A DNA stretch of 64,000 nucleotides from Gloeopeniophorella convolvens. Taxonomy: Eukaryota > Basidiomycota > Agaricomycetes > Russulales. Positions 54,317-64,000 of this stretch are shown here, piece by piece. Position 1 is the first letter of the stretch. Each line of letters begins with the position of its first letter. Location: the NCBI GenBank assembly GCA_022496205.1, contig WTXD01000024.1, positions 1-64,000 of the forward strand, read 5' to 3'. The position numbers and the translations under genes are program-made. The notes beneath the pieces were generated by a model. It saw nothing but the letters and a program-made list of their open reading frames with translations, made no database searches and was not told the DNA's origin.

Positions 54317-55583
54317 CAGGAAGGCCAGTAGTAGGATAGCGGTCACAGATAACTACATATTGTCGTGGCTCCTGCTAGTCTGTTAAGAATGTGAAACAAA
54401 ATGTTTCTCCCCATCCATGCTGCGACAGGGCCTGCGCGCACGCACAGGACCCGCGAGGCCTGGCCCGATGTCCCAAACAGACAATTTGATGATTCACGCC
54501 CCTGCCGTAGCAACCGATGATATTCATCAATGATAACGATGATATGCATGGCCTGGCCGCTATACATGATTATTGACGATTACAGGGGTCTTAATCATAG
54601 ATCATAATCATAGCATTAAAAATCAAATGATCTGTCCAGCAGTGTAGCGAACCAATTACAAAGTCTACAATGCATTTTGGGGTTTACAAGTGATTATAGA
54701 GGTTACCATTAATTAGGGAGCTTATCAGCTGTGCAAGGAACCCGTAGCAATAAATTTAACCCCCTCTAGCCTCTGGGGACAACTTACACCACCGGGGATT
54801 GAACCCAGGGTGCATGCACGTGACTCACCGCAGCACCACACTGGAAGCAGCATCCCAACTGCACCACTACATCTTTACTATCTTTCCTATGTGTATACTA
54901 TATATATAGCAACTCAGGTACACAAGTCCGTACATCTAGCACCTTTTTACTACAGTCTTGGGGGGATATACTTCCAGTATTCTGGCTCTGATCTCATCAT
55001 TGTCATGTAAGAATGTTATGTGCTTGGATATCCCTGGTAATCCCAGGTGTAGAGTTCTGATACCCTCTATATTCCTGGTGCCCTGATTGCAATTCCCGGG
55101 CAACCTATGTGTAAATTGCCAATCAGTGCCAATCTAACATTGCCAGATTGCAAGATCTCGACACGATCACGATAAGATTAAGATCTGACATAATTAATTG
55201 GCAGTTAATTTTGATCATCTTACAATCCAAGATCTTATCGCTATCTTGATTATCGTTGCTCGTAAGTTACATCACTAATGTCCTATTTCGCAGTTTCCCA
55301 TAATCCGTCATAATTTCCCGAGGCTTTTACTGATGAAGTAAGACTTTAGTACATAATCATCTTGCAGGCCACGGCGCCTCGTCACAAGAGATGGAAGACA
55401 GAAGCAGACCTTCAATGAAGGGACGTGCAGGGTGTGGCTCTATGTACACTATATACAAACCATTGGATGCTCGGGCACATGCATATGACACACAAATCAG
55501 AAGAGAAAAAGAGATGCAAGAAGGCAGACAGGAGCACGGAAGAAGAACGAAGACGCACATCAGCAAAACCGGCAAAACCTTGC
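54317..55583. other. AT-rich intergenic region with a tRNA-like repeat head
   Basis: No gene is supported. Near 54785-54845 (minus strand) lies ccctgggttcaatccccgg, a well-formed T-arm with B-box, preceded by a weak A-box-like ggtgctgcggtgag. No acceptor stem forms, so it resembles the head of a tRNA-derived SINE. The stretch 55090-55330 is rich in gattgc/gatctt motifs. Confidence 0.4.
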
Positions 55584-56288
55584 TGTGGTGGGAGCTCCAA
55601 CTCCGCACAACACCAGTACGGTCAAAAGGAAGGTTGTTGAGACAACCGGCGAGGCGTTCGCGCAGAGCAGAGTCTTGTGCCAACCAGCAACACAGGAGCG
55701 ATCGCTAACTTGGCTACCTTTATGCAAGGCAGCAGTGACTGAGTCAAACTGTAGAAGAAGCTGGTCTTCAAGATTAGAACTGTAGTACTACTACAGAGAG
55801 GCTGTTGGCACTCTTACCTGGTCCTCAAGAGGAAAGTCTGAGGACCTAAGTGCGCAACTACATGGGTTTATATACTACTAGAGGAGCGCTTACTAAGCGA
55901 CTCCGCAGCTGCTGACTGAGCGACTTGGTGCTGACTGATGCACCTTACTCACGCTCACTAAGCCAGTTTCCCACACTACGTCATGCTCACTCAGCAATGA
56001 CGTCAATGCGCAGCACAATCTAGACTACTGACGTCACCATGACGTCACAACCCAAAGTCCATGGCCTCTAGGCCCTTCCAGCCCATTCTAACCCTAATAT
56101 CCCACGGGACGAGTCACAAGACGAGTCACGAGATGTCATGTGCGGCTTACGTAAGCCTGCACTTAACGCAAAGGAATTAATTCCCGTGGAATATGTACTT
56201 TTAGCACTTCTTCGATTACTCAGCTAGCAGTGAAGGCTCAAGCCTGCTAGGTGGTCCAGGAATCCTTCAAAAAGACGTGTCCGTGACA
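55584..56288 (-). repeat. Gypsy-type solo LTR, second family
   Basis: 705 bp, minus orientation, starting TGTCACGGACACG and ending GCTCCCACCACA. Exact target duplication CTTGC at 55579-55583 and 56289-56293. A TATA box (gtatataaaccc) lies on the minus strand near 55866-55877, followed by ggtcctcagac, also found after the TATA box of the LTRs at 25460 and 28003. The two LTR families therefore share a core promoter but little else. Confidence 0.85.
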
Positions 56289-57427
56289 CTTGCGGCCCCT
56301 TGCGGGTCTCGCCGGAATCACAAGATCTGATATACCCTTATCTGGGATTTCATAGATTAGATTCCCGGATAATGTACCTAACAGGTCAGCTCCGAAATTA
56401 TAAGATGCCGGTCCGATTGTAAAGGGAGATCTCTCTCTGTGCATGCATTGGCAATTTACATAGAACATGCTGCTCCCTTCTACAAGGGTCTGGTGGACAT
56501 TACAATTGATTGCAAGGGGAAATTCTTTTTCCCTCCTTTACAACCAAGTCAGCAATGTTGCAAATAACTCAAGGGCCCCGGTGATTGCTGTTCACAGTAG
56601 CAAAAAAGCACCAAAGGTAGGAATTGAACCCTCGATGCATCAATAATTGATAGATCTCCGAAAACCCTTGACCTTACCAATACGCCACAAGACACTAACA
56701 AGGTCATAGCCTCATTTGCAATATATTGAATATGCTCGCACAAAGCGTGAGTCGGACTCGAAAAAATTTCAGAGTCGTTCGTCGTTTCTTCTCACTCCCA
56801 TGTTCGGGATTACAGCGCTCAACGTTGTCTGCGCGTCCACTTTCATTGTGGAGACTGCCCATCCATATGTGATCTCTTCAAGGTACCTGAGGTTCTCGTT
56901 CCCATCGGCGGCGGCCACTCTGGCGTCACGGTGTGCCGCCCTTGTCAAGCACACGCCCCATCCCGCTCACGTTCACTTGCCACAGATCCTCTCGAAGTCA
57001 TCGCACCCGCTCCCTATCAGGTGCATCACAACATAGACCTTAATTGGCTCAAGATTGAGTGCAACATCAGCGACATCGTATGTCCCCACTCTACTGCGTA
57101 TTCAGATTCAATTCGATACCTCAGCAGGATGACCTGCTCTGAGTTGTCTCCAGCAGCGTGGCACTCATCTCGCAGATCCGCAAGGTCAGCTGCTATCTCC
57201 CCTACCCACATATAGCCCCGCGCTGATGCCAACAATGGGGCCGTGCAGAGCCTCAACACAGGCGTGGAGCTCCCACCATCCTTCCTTCTCAGCACCTCCG
57301 GCGCCATAGACCATCGGCATAGTGTACACACGTTGATACCCTAAGCCCGGTGCAAGGGCTGTTCGTAGCGCAATGCCGAGGTGAGTACCGCAAGTGCGTG
57401 GGGAAGTACTTAGCTAGAAGACCGTTG
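56289..57427. other. Intergenic region with a second tRNA-like repeat head
   Basis: Near 56612-56700 (minus strand) are an A-box-like tggcgtattggtaagg and a B-box-like gagggttcaattcct, about 50 bp apart, without a pairing acceptor stem. This resembles a tRNA-derived SINE head or tRNA relic. The longest frames (56716-57215) show no domain. Confidence 0.4.
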
Positions 57428-57912
57428 TGTTGAGACGGACAGTGTCCTGGCGGCTCTGATTAGATTAGATATGGACCTAATGATCAAGGACTATCTTATC
57501 TTGTGTACATAATGTTCTAGACTTAAGGCTGTGCTCAGCCCCACATTCGTTTCCGTGTTCTGGACTCTTCTAGGGCATTCCATGACCCACCTTGTACTCC
57601 GGTACCCACTCTTACTCCGTTTCATGTGGGTCTCCTAGGCTTTCTAAGCAGTGTTTATCACATGCTATCTGTCGCTCCTTACTGTATATAAGGACCTCTT
57701 TCTTCGCCTCTGTAGCCTCAGTCTTTTGACCTTCTCTGACTGAGGCAAGTACACTACCGCTCTTTTCACTTCTACCTTATGCTTACCTTACCTTGTAGCG
57801 TCACTCTGTGTCCTTCAGGTATTGCACTAATGTATCAGTCTTTTGACCTTCTCTGACTGAGCGTCACTCTGTGTCCTTCAGTTGTCACTCCACCCTCTGC
57901 TGCGCTTCAACA
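57428..57912 (+). repeat. Solo LTR, Copia family B, copy 6
   Basis: 485 bp, plus orientation, exact target duplication CGTTG (57423-57427 and 57913-57917). Confidence 0.97.
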
Positions 57913-58780
57913 CGTTGACTGAGGCGCTGGCCGGAAGTGCCGAGTGCGCCGCAATGCGCTAACCGATGCGTACGCTTCGGCCGCGCGGTAAGCCGGAAGC
58001 ATGAGCAGCGCCGCCACTGCTAGAGCGACGCGTGCAAGATCGAAGTAGGCCGGCCTGTGTGCCGGAAGTATCTCCGTAATGCCGCAACTAAAGGCCGTTA
58101 GTGCGAACGGTCAAATACGCAACGTACAACTGAGTCGGCCCGAGCGATGGCCGAGAGCGTGAGCGATCCGGCTTAGTGGCGGCCGAGTAGTAGCGAAACG
58201 ATATACAACGAAAGGCCAACTTAGGCCGGAGGCAGAATGAGAAGTGGACTATCCCAACCGGGGGAGTTTTTTCTTGAGCCCTAAGGCCGAGAGAGGGTTT
58301 TATACAAAGGCGAGCCTCTAACCGCAGGCCGCACACGGAAAGGTATAGTAACTCCGTTCAACCACTCATCCTGCGTTCCGTCCTGAACCGATGCTACTGC
58401 TAAGTCGAAACAGCCGTCTTGTGCCAGGGCTGCAATGCCGAGGCTTAGGCCGAGGTTTCTGAGCGATCGACCGAGGTATTGGTACGCTGCGGCACATCTT
58501 GCTGATCGCGCTCCAGCCGGAGGCTTTAGTAAGCTACTCGGACACTGCGCAGAGTCGTGTTCCACAAGTGCTAGGGCTCCAGAGCTGTAACTAAGTCGGA
58601 ACTGAGGGCCGGGAGGTCGGAACTAAGCGGAACAAGAAGGACTTAGCTAGGCAATACTGTCCAGTCATAGAATCGCGAAATCGGTCCATAACATGGTCTG
58701 TACGCCGCAGTGGCATATCAACGTGGTGTCATGTTTCGCGCAGGATAAGTAGGATGCACTAATGAACTACATCCAGTTCG
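57913..58780. other. GGCCG-rich region
   Basis: The word ggccg (with variants ccgga and gccgag) recurs more than ten times between about 57930 and 58640, on no fixed period. A ttttatacaaagg motif near 58299 could be a TATA box. No protein gene is supported. It may be a diverged LTR or a CpG-rich repeat. Confidence 0.35.
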
Positions 58781-60462
58781 ACGTTGGGGGCTGTCAAAGT
58801 AAAGGTTGGCGGGCTCGGCGACGCTCTCCTCTGGCACCATATGACACGCCACCCCTGTCACACGTGCACCCAGCCCCGCTCATGCTCACCGCCACAGATT
58901 GTGCCATTCCTCTCACAGTCTAGCGCAAATCGCGTTGCACCACCCCACCACCACCGACATCGTTGCCAGTTCATCGCCATGCGATTCGCTTCATGCGGTA
59001 ATGTAAGTGGATTCAATAGGGCGCATTGATGCGCGCCCCATTGCGACACAGTTGCGACACTCCGATTTGTGCTACCCCAAGGCTCAGACTGGGGCTTCAC
59101 CAGCTTTGTGTCGCACCTGCAACTCTTGCCAGCCACCGTTCCCAAGCCCTCAGCCGCCACGGCAACCGCTTTAGCCGACCGCTCTCACGCGAGAACCTCA
59201 CAGGACGATGCGTGCACGCAACTCACGTCGCACCACCCCGTGTCGCACCACAACAACGCCATTGCGCCGGGGCAGCAGGTCCCGCTGTGTAGCACGGCCG
59301 CGACGTGGCGCAGCAACACGCGTCCTGCAAGATCTTTGCCACCACCGCTTTCGCCGCACGGCTCCACTGACAGAGGTGGCGACCACACACCTGCCAGCAC
59401 GCCCGCGCCCGGACCCGTCATGACGCCGACATCGCAGACCCCTTCTTGCAGCCTCGTGCCGAAGCAAGGCTACCCGACCATGCCACCACTGCAGGTTCCT
59501 TCGCGCGGCAACATCGCAGCGACATGGCGTGCCGATGCCCGCATCCCCGTTTCCCACCGCTCTCTGATGAGTACAGTTATGTCTTCCCAGACGAGGACGG
59601 TCGGATTGTCCTCAGATCCGACTCGCCACCCCCGCTGCTACGCAATCGTGCACACGCCACCCGCGCCGCTACCCTGCGCGCCATTGCGTGCTGCGCCGAA
59701 CCGCCGCCACGCTCTAACGAGCACGGCCCCACTTTCCTAACCGAGGATGCCATCCTCGTTCCCCTTTCCAGCTCGCCGCCTCTGCCACTGCGCGACCGTG
59801 CGCGTGCTGTCCTGCGCACCATCGAGCGTCGCACTGGATGGCCGTGCCTGCGCTCTGGTGAGCATGGCCACGTCAACTTCTCAAATCCGACGGAAGTCCA
59901 GCACACGCCGCTCCCATTCTGCCCACGACGAACCGTCGTCGTCGCGCCCAGATGGGCAGCGCTCCTTCAAAGCTGCGAGGGACAACTCGTGCAACCCTGC
60001 GGCACATCTCTCAACTCCTGAGCGCGCCCCGACACATGCAGCCCCGCAGGCACGGCCAACGGTGCTGGCGCGCGTGGAGCCTGCAAGGTCTTGCGATCAC
60101 GGTTGTTATATCCGCAGGCCCCGTGTGTGATGCAGCGGCGGCGGCAGCGGTTCGGCGCAGCACGCAACGGTGCGCAGGGTAGCAGCGCGGGTGCTCGTAG
60201 TTACTGGTGACATGCAGTGCCTTTTGTAGTGCTTGAGATCCTTTACAATGTCTCATAATGAGTGCTATGCAGTACAATGACATATAATGTACAAAAGCTC
60301 AGATGAAAACGATAAGGAAGTCTGCTACTTATAAGGGATTTTAAAAAGTAGTAAACTCATATCAAGCCTTGTAGACCGACCAACTCCTTGCAGCCATTTT
60401 GGCCCTTTTGACCCTTATAAGGACTCAAAAGTACAGATAAGGTTTTGCGGGTTTTTGTGATG
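58781..60462. mobile_element. E2, relative of E1, left end unresolved
   Basis: The right end (gttttgcgggtttttgtgatg, preceded by cccttataagg) matches the corresponding end of E1, and the interior carries a related repeat-protein frame at 59446-60021. A clear left CATCACC end was not found, so the left boundary is a guess based on composition. R2 begins 12 bp beyond the right end. Confidence 0.5.
59446..60021 (+). CDS. Repeat-unit protein of element E2, unknown function
   Basis: 191 residues with the same unit seen in E1: LSDEYSYVFPDEDGRIV with SPPPLLRNRAHA, then SNEHGPTFLTEDAILVPL with SPPLPLRDRARA and TIERR, then a degenerate third unit starting SGEHGHVNF. Units are about 47-51 residues. 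It has no similarity I recognise to a transposase, helicase or other known enzyme. The kept residues (S-D/N-E, E-D, P-P-x-P-L, R-A-R/H) across two diverged copies are the evidence that it was a protein. Without an independent copy or transcript, I cannot exclude a GC-rich tandem repeat that happens to be open. Confidence 0.45.
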   Translation: MQPRAEARLPDHATTAGSFARQHRSDMACRCPHPRFPPLSDEYSYVFPDEDGRIVLRSDSPPPLLRNRAHATRAATLRAIACCAEPPPRSNEHGPTFLTEDAILVPLSSSPPLPLRDRARAVLRTIERRTGWPCLRSGEHGHVNFSNPTEVQHTPLPFCPRRTVVVAPRWAALLQSCEGQLVQPCGTSLNS

Positions 60463-60474
60463 CACTCGATACAC

Positions 60475-61655
60475 CATCACAAACCCAGCGCGGAAATTGT
60501 GTGAGGTTTTCAGTGGTTCCGGTAGTTCCAGCCAGCTCCGGTAATTGTCAATTCGAGCCCGAGTTGCAAGCCAATTGTGTCCCGTTTTGAGCGGATTGTG
60601 GTCAACTTGTGATTACCCCGAGATACTTGATGGAATCAGGCGATGATTTCACGGATTGGAGGACCGCGAAATATTGCACCGAGTCCTCACCCAGTTTTAA
60701 GCAGTCTCGATCTTTCATGTGATATCCCACTGAATCGCAACTGGGTTGGAATCATCTGGAATCAGTTGCGATTGGGTTGCAACAGGATTCCGTCGGAGGT
60801 CCGTCAGTCGGATGCTGGCGAGCAAATTGGCTAAGTCGAAAATGCCCAATCTGTCACCATGGGATTGATGGCGGCCGATCCCGGACAACCGATTTCAGCA
60901 CGCGCCGCGAAATCTTCGACATCTTGCCACCTTTGTCTTCCCCACGTCGCTCCCCTTCACCTCGCTCTCCCTCTCAGCACATCTCCCCGGCCTCAAATTT
61001 CTCTTGACCCTGCGGCACTCCTGTCCTTGGCCTTAATCTAAGTTTCTCGCATGATCACAAGTCGGACTCTGCCCTGGTGTGCTCACTTTCAGTAGCTCGG
61101 TTGTCTAGCTTGTCGCCTCCACTGGCTGGCTCTCGCGTTGCACCCTCAGGTTGGCCTTGCTTGCTTTAGGACTATGTCAGACTTCCCTTTCAATTCACTC
61201 GGCTGTGGATTTCCTACATTTCATGACCTGTGCTCCTAGACAATGTGCATGACCGTCTCAGCAACGCTGGATACCCTGGAGCTGGAGGCCTGGCAACTGG
61301 CATCTGTGTGCGGTTGCTTGGCTAGTTGGCAAATACAGTGCCTGCGAGGGGCCCTACAGATGCTTCATAGTGCCTCTCACTGCCAGGTTCCAGTCCATGT
61401 TGCTTCCATACACACACCCTCGACAGTGAGCTGTAAGCAAGGCCCTTGGGTCTTTCCTGCTTCGTGCAGAGACTGTCATCAACATCAGCATGGTGTAGAA
61501 AGTGGTGGTGGGTGTGTGTGTGTGCATGTTACTATGGGGCATTGTAGCAGAGTGGTTCGTGCTTTCTTTACTGTACGAGGCAAATGTATACTACTTCTGG
61601 GAATGACACTGTTTAGTGATGCATTATATGTGATGTGTGATTTATCAGCGTCCCC
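60475..61655 (-). mobile_element. R2, inverted homologue of R1, 3' part missing or diverged
   Basis: Starts CATCACAAACCC and follows the reverse complement of R1 over about 1.2 kb, to gcgtcccc near 61655. It lacks the block found at 10467-10641 of R1. Beyond 61655 the sequence is unrelated to the remaining about 270 bp of R1, and no second CATCAC end was found. R2 is therefore truncated or joined to other sequence. It contains a relic of the same minus-strand frame seen in R1 (MGLMAADPGQPIS at 60859 on the plus strand here). Confidence 0.7.
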
Positions 61656-61685
61656 TATGCTTGTCCCTATCGGACAGAATTCCCG

Positions 61686-61998
61686 TGCGGTCGTTTGCTC
61701 AGCAATATATCACAAGATATTGCGATATCTTGCAATATATTGCAATATATTGCAATATATTCCGATATCTCTAGAAATATCTTAACTTTTCCCCAACTGC
61801 TTCACTGTCAATATATCGCGATATACTGCGATATATTGCAAGATGAGAGATATTGCAATAACTCACGATATCTCTGAAGATATTGCATGATCTCTGCATC
61901 TTGCAATCTTTGCTTTGGTCCCGAGATCTTGCAAAATATCTCCCACCAAACATGTACCTGATCTTGCAATATATCGCAAGATATTGCAACATTTCTCC
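61686..61998. repeat. Block of palindromic gatattgcaatatc-like repeats
   Basis: Words such as ttgcaatat, atattgc, gcgatat and gatatct recur many times, mostly as self-complementary units (for example gatattgcgatatc, ttgcaatatattgcaa). The block is AT-rich between GC-rich neighbours and directly follows the truncated end of R2. No coding content. Confidence 0.75.
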
Positions 61999-64000
61999 TG
62001 CCAAACATGCACACACTGAATTCCCTTCTTCGATCCCGATCGTCCGATCGCAGTCGATCGACAACGGGACCGGAGATCCCTGGCCGACATGTTGAGTGCA
62101 CTTTTCGGAGTGCATTCTACCATATAGTCAGAATAGGTGTGTTACACACCAGCGGCAGACTTCCTTATTCCGGGCATGTGTTGAGGCATTGCGTGATGAG
62201 TCGTCCAGGCTCTGACGCGCCGACACTGGTTACCTCACACCCTCTCTCTTCCTCTCCCCCAGACTCCCCGACCTCCCTGAGCCCGCCGCGCTCCCCTGCC
62301 ACACATTGCCGCCTCTCGCGGCAACTGCTGGTAAGTCCCCGCGCCACGTTCCACACGCTAACCGGGTAGCTTCTAGCTCGGTGGCCCCTTGCGCTCTCTC
62401 GCGCCCTTCTCACCGCCATACCTTCCTTGCCGTGGCGCCCTCCTCGCCTCCACTCCTTCCCACCTTCCACTGCCCCCGCCCCAGATGTCTCGGGGCACTC
62501 CCCGCGCCCCCTACCACGGCGACGCCAGCCGCGGCATTGTCTCTGATTTGAAATAGGTGTGTGGCACCCGCCTCGAACACCGGCTGCATGCTGACCGCGT
62601 TCGGCTGTGTGTTGGCTAGGCACGTCAACGACACCTGGCATGCCCCAGGAGGTGAGCAAATCATCTTACTGTCTGTGCTGACCCTGTCCCTAGGTCTACG
62701 CACCCCACGTTCGAGCCCAAGCACCAGCCTGAGCGACACCACACGAAGATGCAGTAGGCCACGTTGCTACCAGGCTCCACAACATCGCCCAGTGTGCGCG
62801 CTGCAACAAGCAGTGTGCACAACGGGCGCGGAACGTCATCCATGCCCAAATCCACCGGCTCGCAAACACTACGCAGAGAGCGGCAACGCTCTGTGCCGCC
62901 AGCGGGCACCCCGCCCCGCCGCGGTGTGGCAACTTAGCACGGCGCACGACCCGCGTCGCAGCACGCAGCGCACACAGCAGGGCAGAACATCGTCTGCGCC
63001 CGAGCCCACCAGCCTGCAACCATGATGCAGAGCGCGGCGCCTGCCCGAGTGCGTGCAACACCCGAGCACCACGCCACGCAGAATTCTGCGCCGCCACCAG
63101 GCATCAAGCCCCGCCGTCGTGCAACCCCACACAACAATGCATGGCAGCTAGGACGTGCGCCACCGCACAACGATGCGCGGCGATGAGCCGTGTCGCACAA
63201 AGCGACGTTGCACAACAGCTCCCGGCGCATAACCCACATCGCTGCTATCGACCCACCACAACAATGCCGTCGAGCCACCACACGCATCAAAATGACTGGC
63301 CATCAAGCCTCTGATGTATCCAGCCTTCAGCTGGCTCACGACGCTCTCCACACACCCCTTCTGTGACTGCGCGCGTGCCATCTCAGATACGCAGTGCAGT
63401 GCCAAAGATAGGCAGCTTGGCCTCCGTTGCCGCCCCGCCCTGCCTGCCCCCTCCTCCCTGTTCGCGCCCCCGCAGCGCCCTCGCGCTCCCCCATACCTCC
63501 CCCGGCCTCTGTGCGCTCCCCCGCCCACAGTGGCATTCACAAGTTGGTGTGCAAGGATGTGCATGTTCTGCCACGTGGCACGCACGCTAACTCGCGCATG
63601 CAACGGCTGGGATGTGGACCAGCTAACCCAACACGCCTGACTTGCCTGTGGCCCGCGGAACCTTCTCGCCGGCCGTGCCACCCGCCGCAGACCACCACGC
63701 ACGACATGACAGCACACCGACGGCAGCATCACCAAAATTGCAAAGACCAGGTTTTTCAAGGTATACCGGGTATTGAAGCCGGATCCTGTCCGGGCTGGGC
63801 ATTGCCAAAACCGGCCAAACCGCGTTCCGCGGCGCAAGGACCGATTTCCCATGAGTCAGCCCTTCTTCCACTCTTCCGGGTACTCTGCCCCGATTCCGTC
63901 TGAGCCCGGTGTTGCCAAACCCGGTCAGATCACGTTCCTCGGCCGGCAGGTTGATCATCCATGAGCCATCCCTTTTTGGGTGGCTCCTCTCCTCGACCAC
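61999..64000. other. GC-rich terminal region, no gene supported
   Basis: Many overlapping frames on both strands, all low-complexity Pro/Ala/Arg/Ser, with no domain or splice plan. The style of 62690-63300 (gcgcac, caccac, gcaacaag words) resembles the interiors of E1 and E2, and catcaccaaaa occurs at 63727, so a third related element is possible. Nothing firmer can be said. Confidence 0.4.

Noticed and set aside
44600..54600. Terminal inverted repeats bounding the X1-X3 cluster
   Set aside because: Only a short weak inverted similarity (agcggcc-aggc-atg) was seen near 44812 and 54551; too short and gapped to call element ends.
56612..56700. True tRNA genes at 56612-56700, 54785-54845 and 15786-15870
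   Set aside because: A- and B-box words are present, but the acceptor stem does not pair in the first two and the T-stem fails in the third.
62007..63903. Several 100-230-residue frames in the last 2 kb
   Set aside because: Low-complexity Pro/Arg/Ala-rich frames open in several phases and both strands at once; typical of GC-rich non-coding DNA.
1..64000. CRISPR arrays, bacterial operons, rRNA genes
   Set aside because: No regularly spaced short repeats, Shine-Dalgarno-led gene strings or rRNA sequence were seen; the window is fungal nuclear DNA.

Overview
This window looks like a transposon-dense stretch of a basidiomycete (probably Agaricomycete) genome. The evidence is short GT-AG introns of about 47-90 bp in the host genes, Copia and Gypsy-chromovirus retrotransposons, a fungal Helitron with a PIF1-type helicase, fragments of a NACHT/WD40-type protein, and a polyporopepsin-like aspartic protease. 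No bacterial or organellar genes, rRNA genes or CRISPR arrays were seen.

Layout. 1-1705: Ty3/Gypsy integrase-chromodomain remnant (minus), split by a solo Copia LTR. 1706-8001: complete Copia element A (plus) with an uninterrupted 1429-residue Gag-Pol. 8002-15362: broken Helitron (plus), itself split by a 1570-bp CATCAC-ended element (R1, 9811-11380). 16316-20037: intact 11-exon NAT10/KRE33 RNA cytidine acetyltransferase. 20256-23159: CATCAC-ended element E1, with an open frame built of about 47-51-residue repeat units. 23807-24738: TA-flanked MITE. 24787-26718: WD40 pseudogene broken by a Gypsy-type solo LTR. 28003-29144: second copy of that LTR, carrying a nested Copia solo LTR. 30277-32297: intact 12-exon monocarboxylate-transporter-like MFS gene (minus). 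33100-39274: degenerate Copia element B (minus). 39896-40380: solo LTR. 42562-44243: intact 9-exon A1 aspartic protease. 44993-54316: three linked genes of a multicopy-type fungal family, at least two broken, the first hit by two solo LTRs. 55584-56288 and 57428-57912: solo LTRs. 58781-61655: E2 and R2, relatives of E1 and R1, meeting almost end to end. 61686-61998: AT palindromic repeat block. The last 2 kb has no gene I can support.

Only three host genes appear intact: ribosomal RNA acetylation, transport and proteolysis. They do not form a functional cluster and sit as islands between mobile elements. The strongest signal is the history of the elements. One 485-bp Copia LTR family is present as six solo LTRs with 5-bp target duplications plus one full degenerate element. 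A related element (A) looks recent. A second layer is a CATCAC-ended family (E/R) that I cannot place in a known superfamily; its E members carry a conserved repeat-protein frame. All assignments come from reading the sequence; no database search was run.
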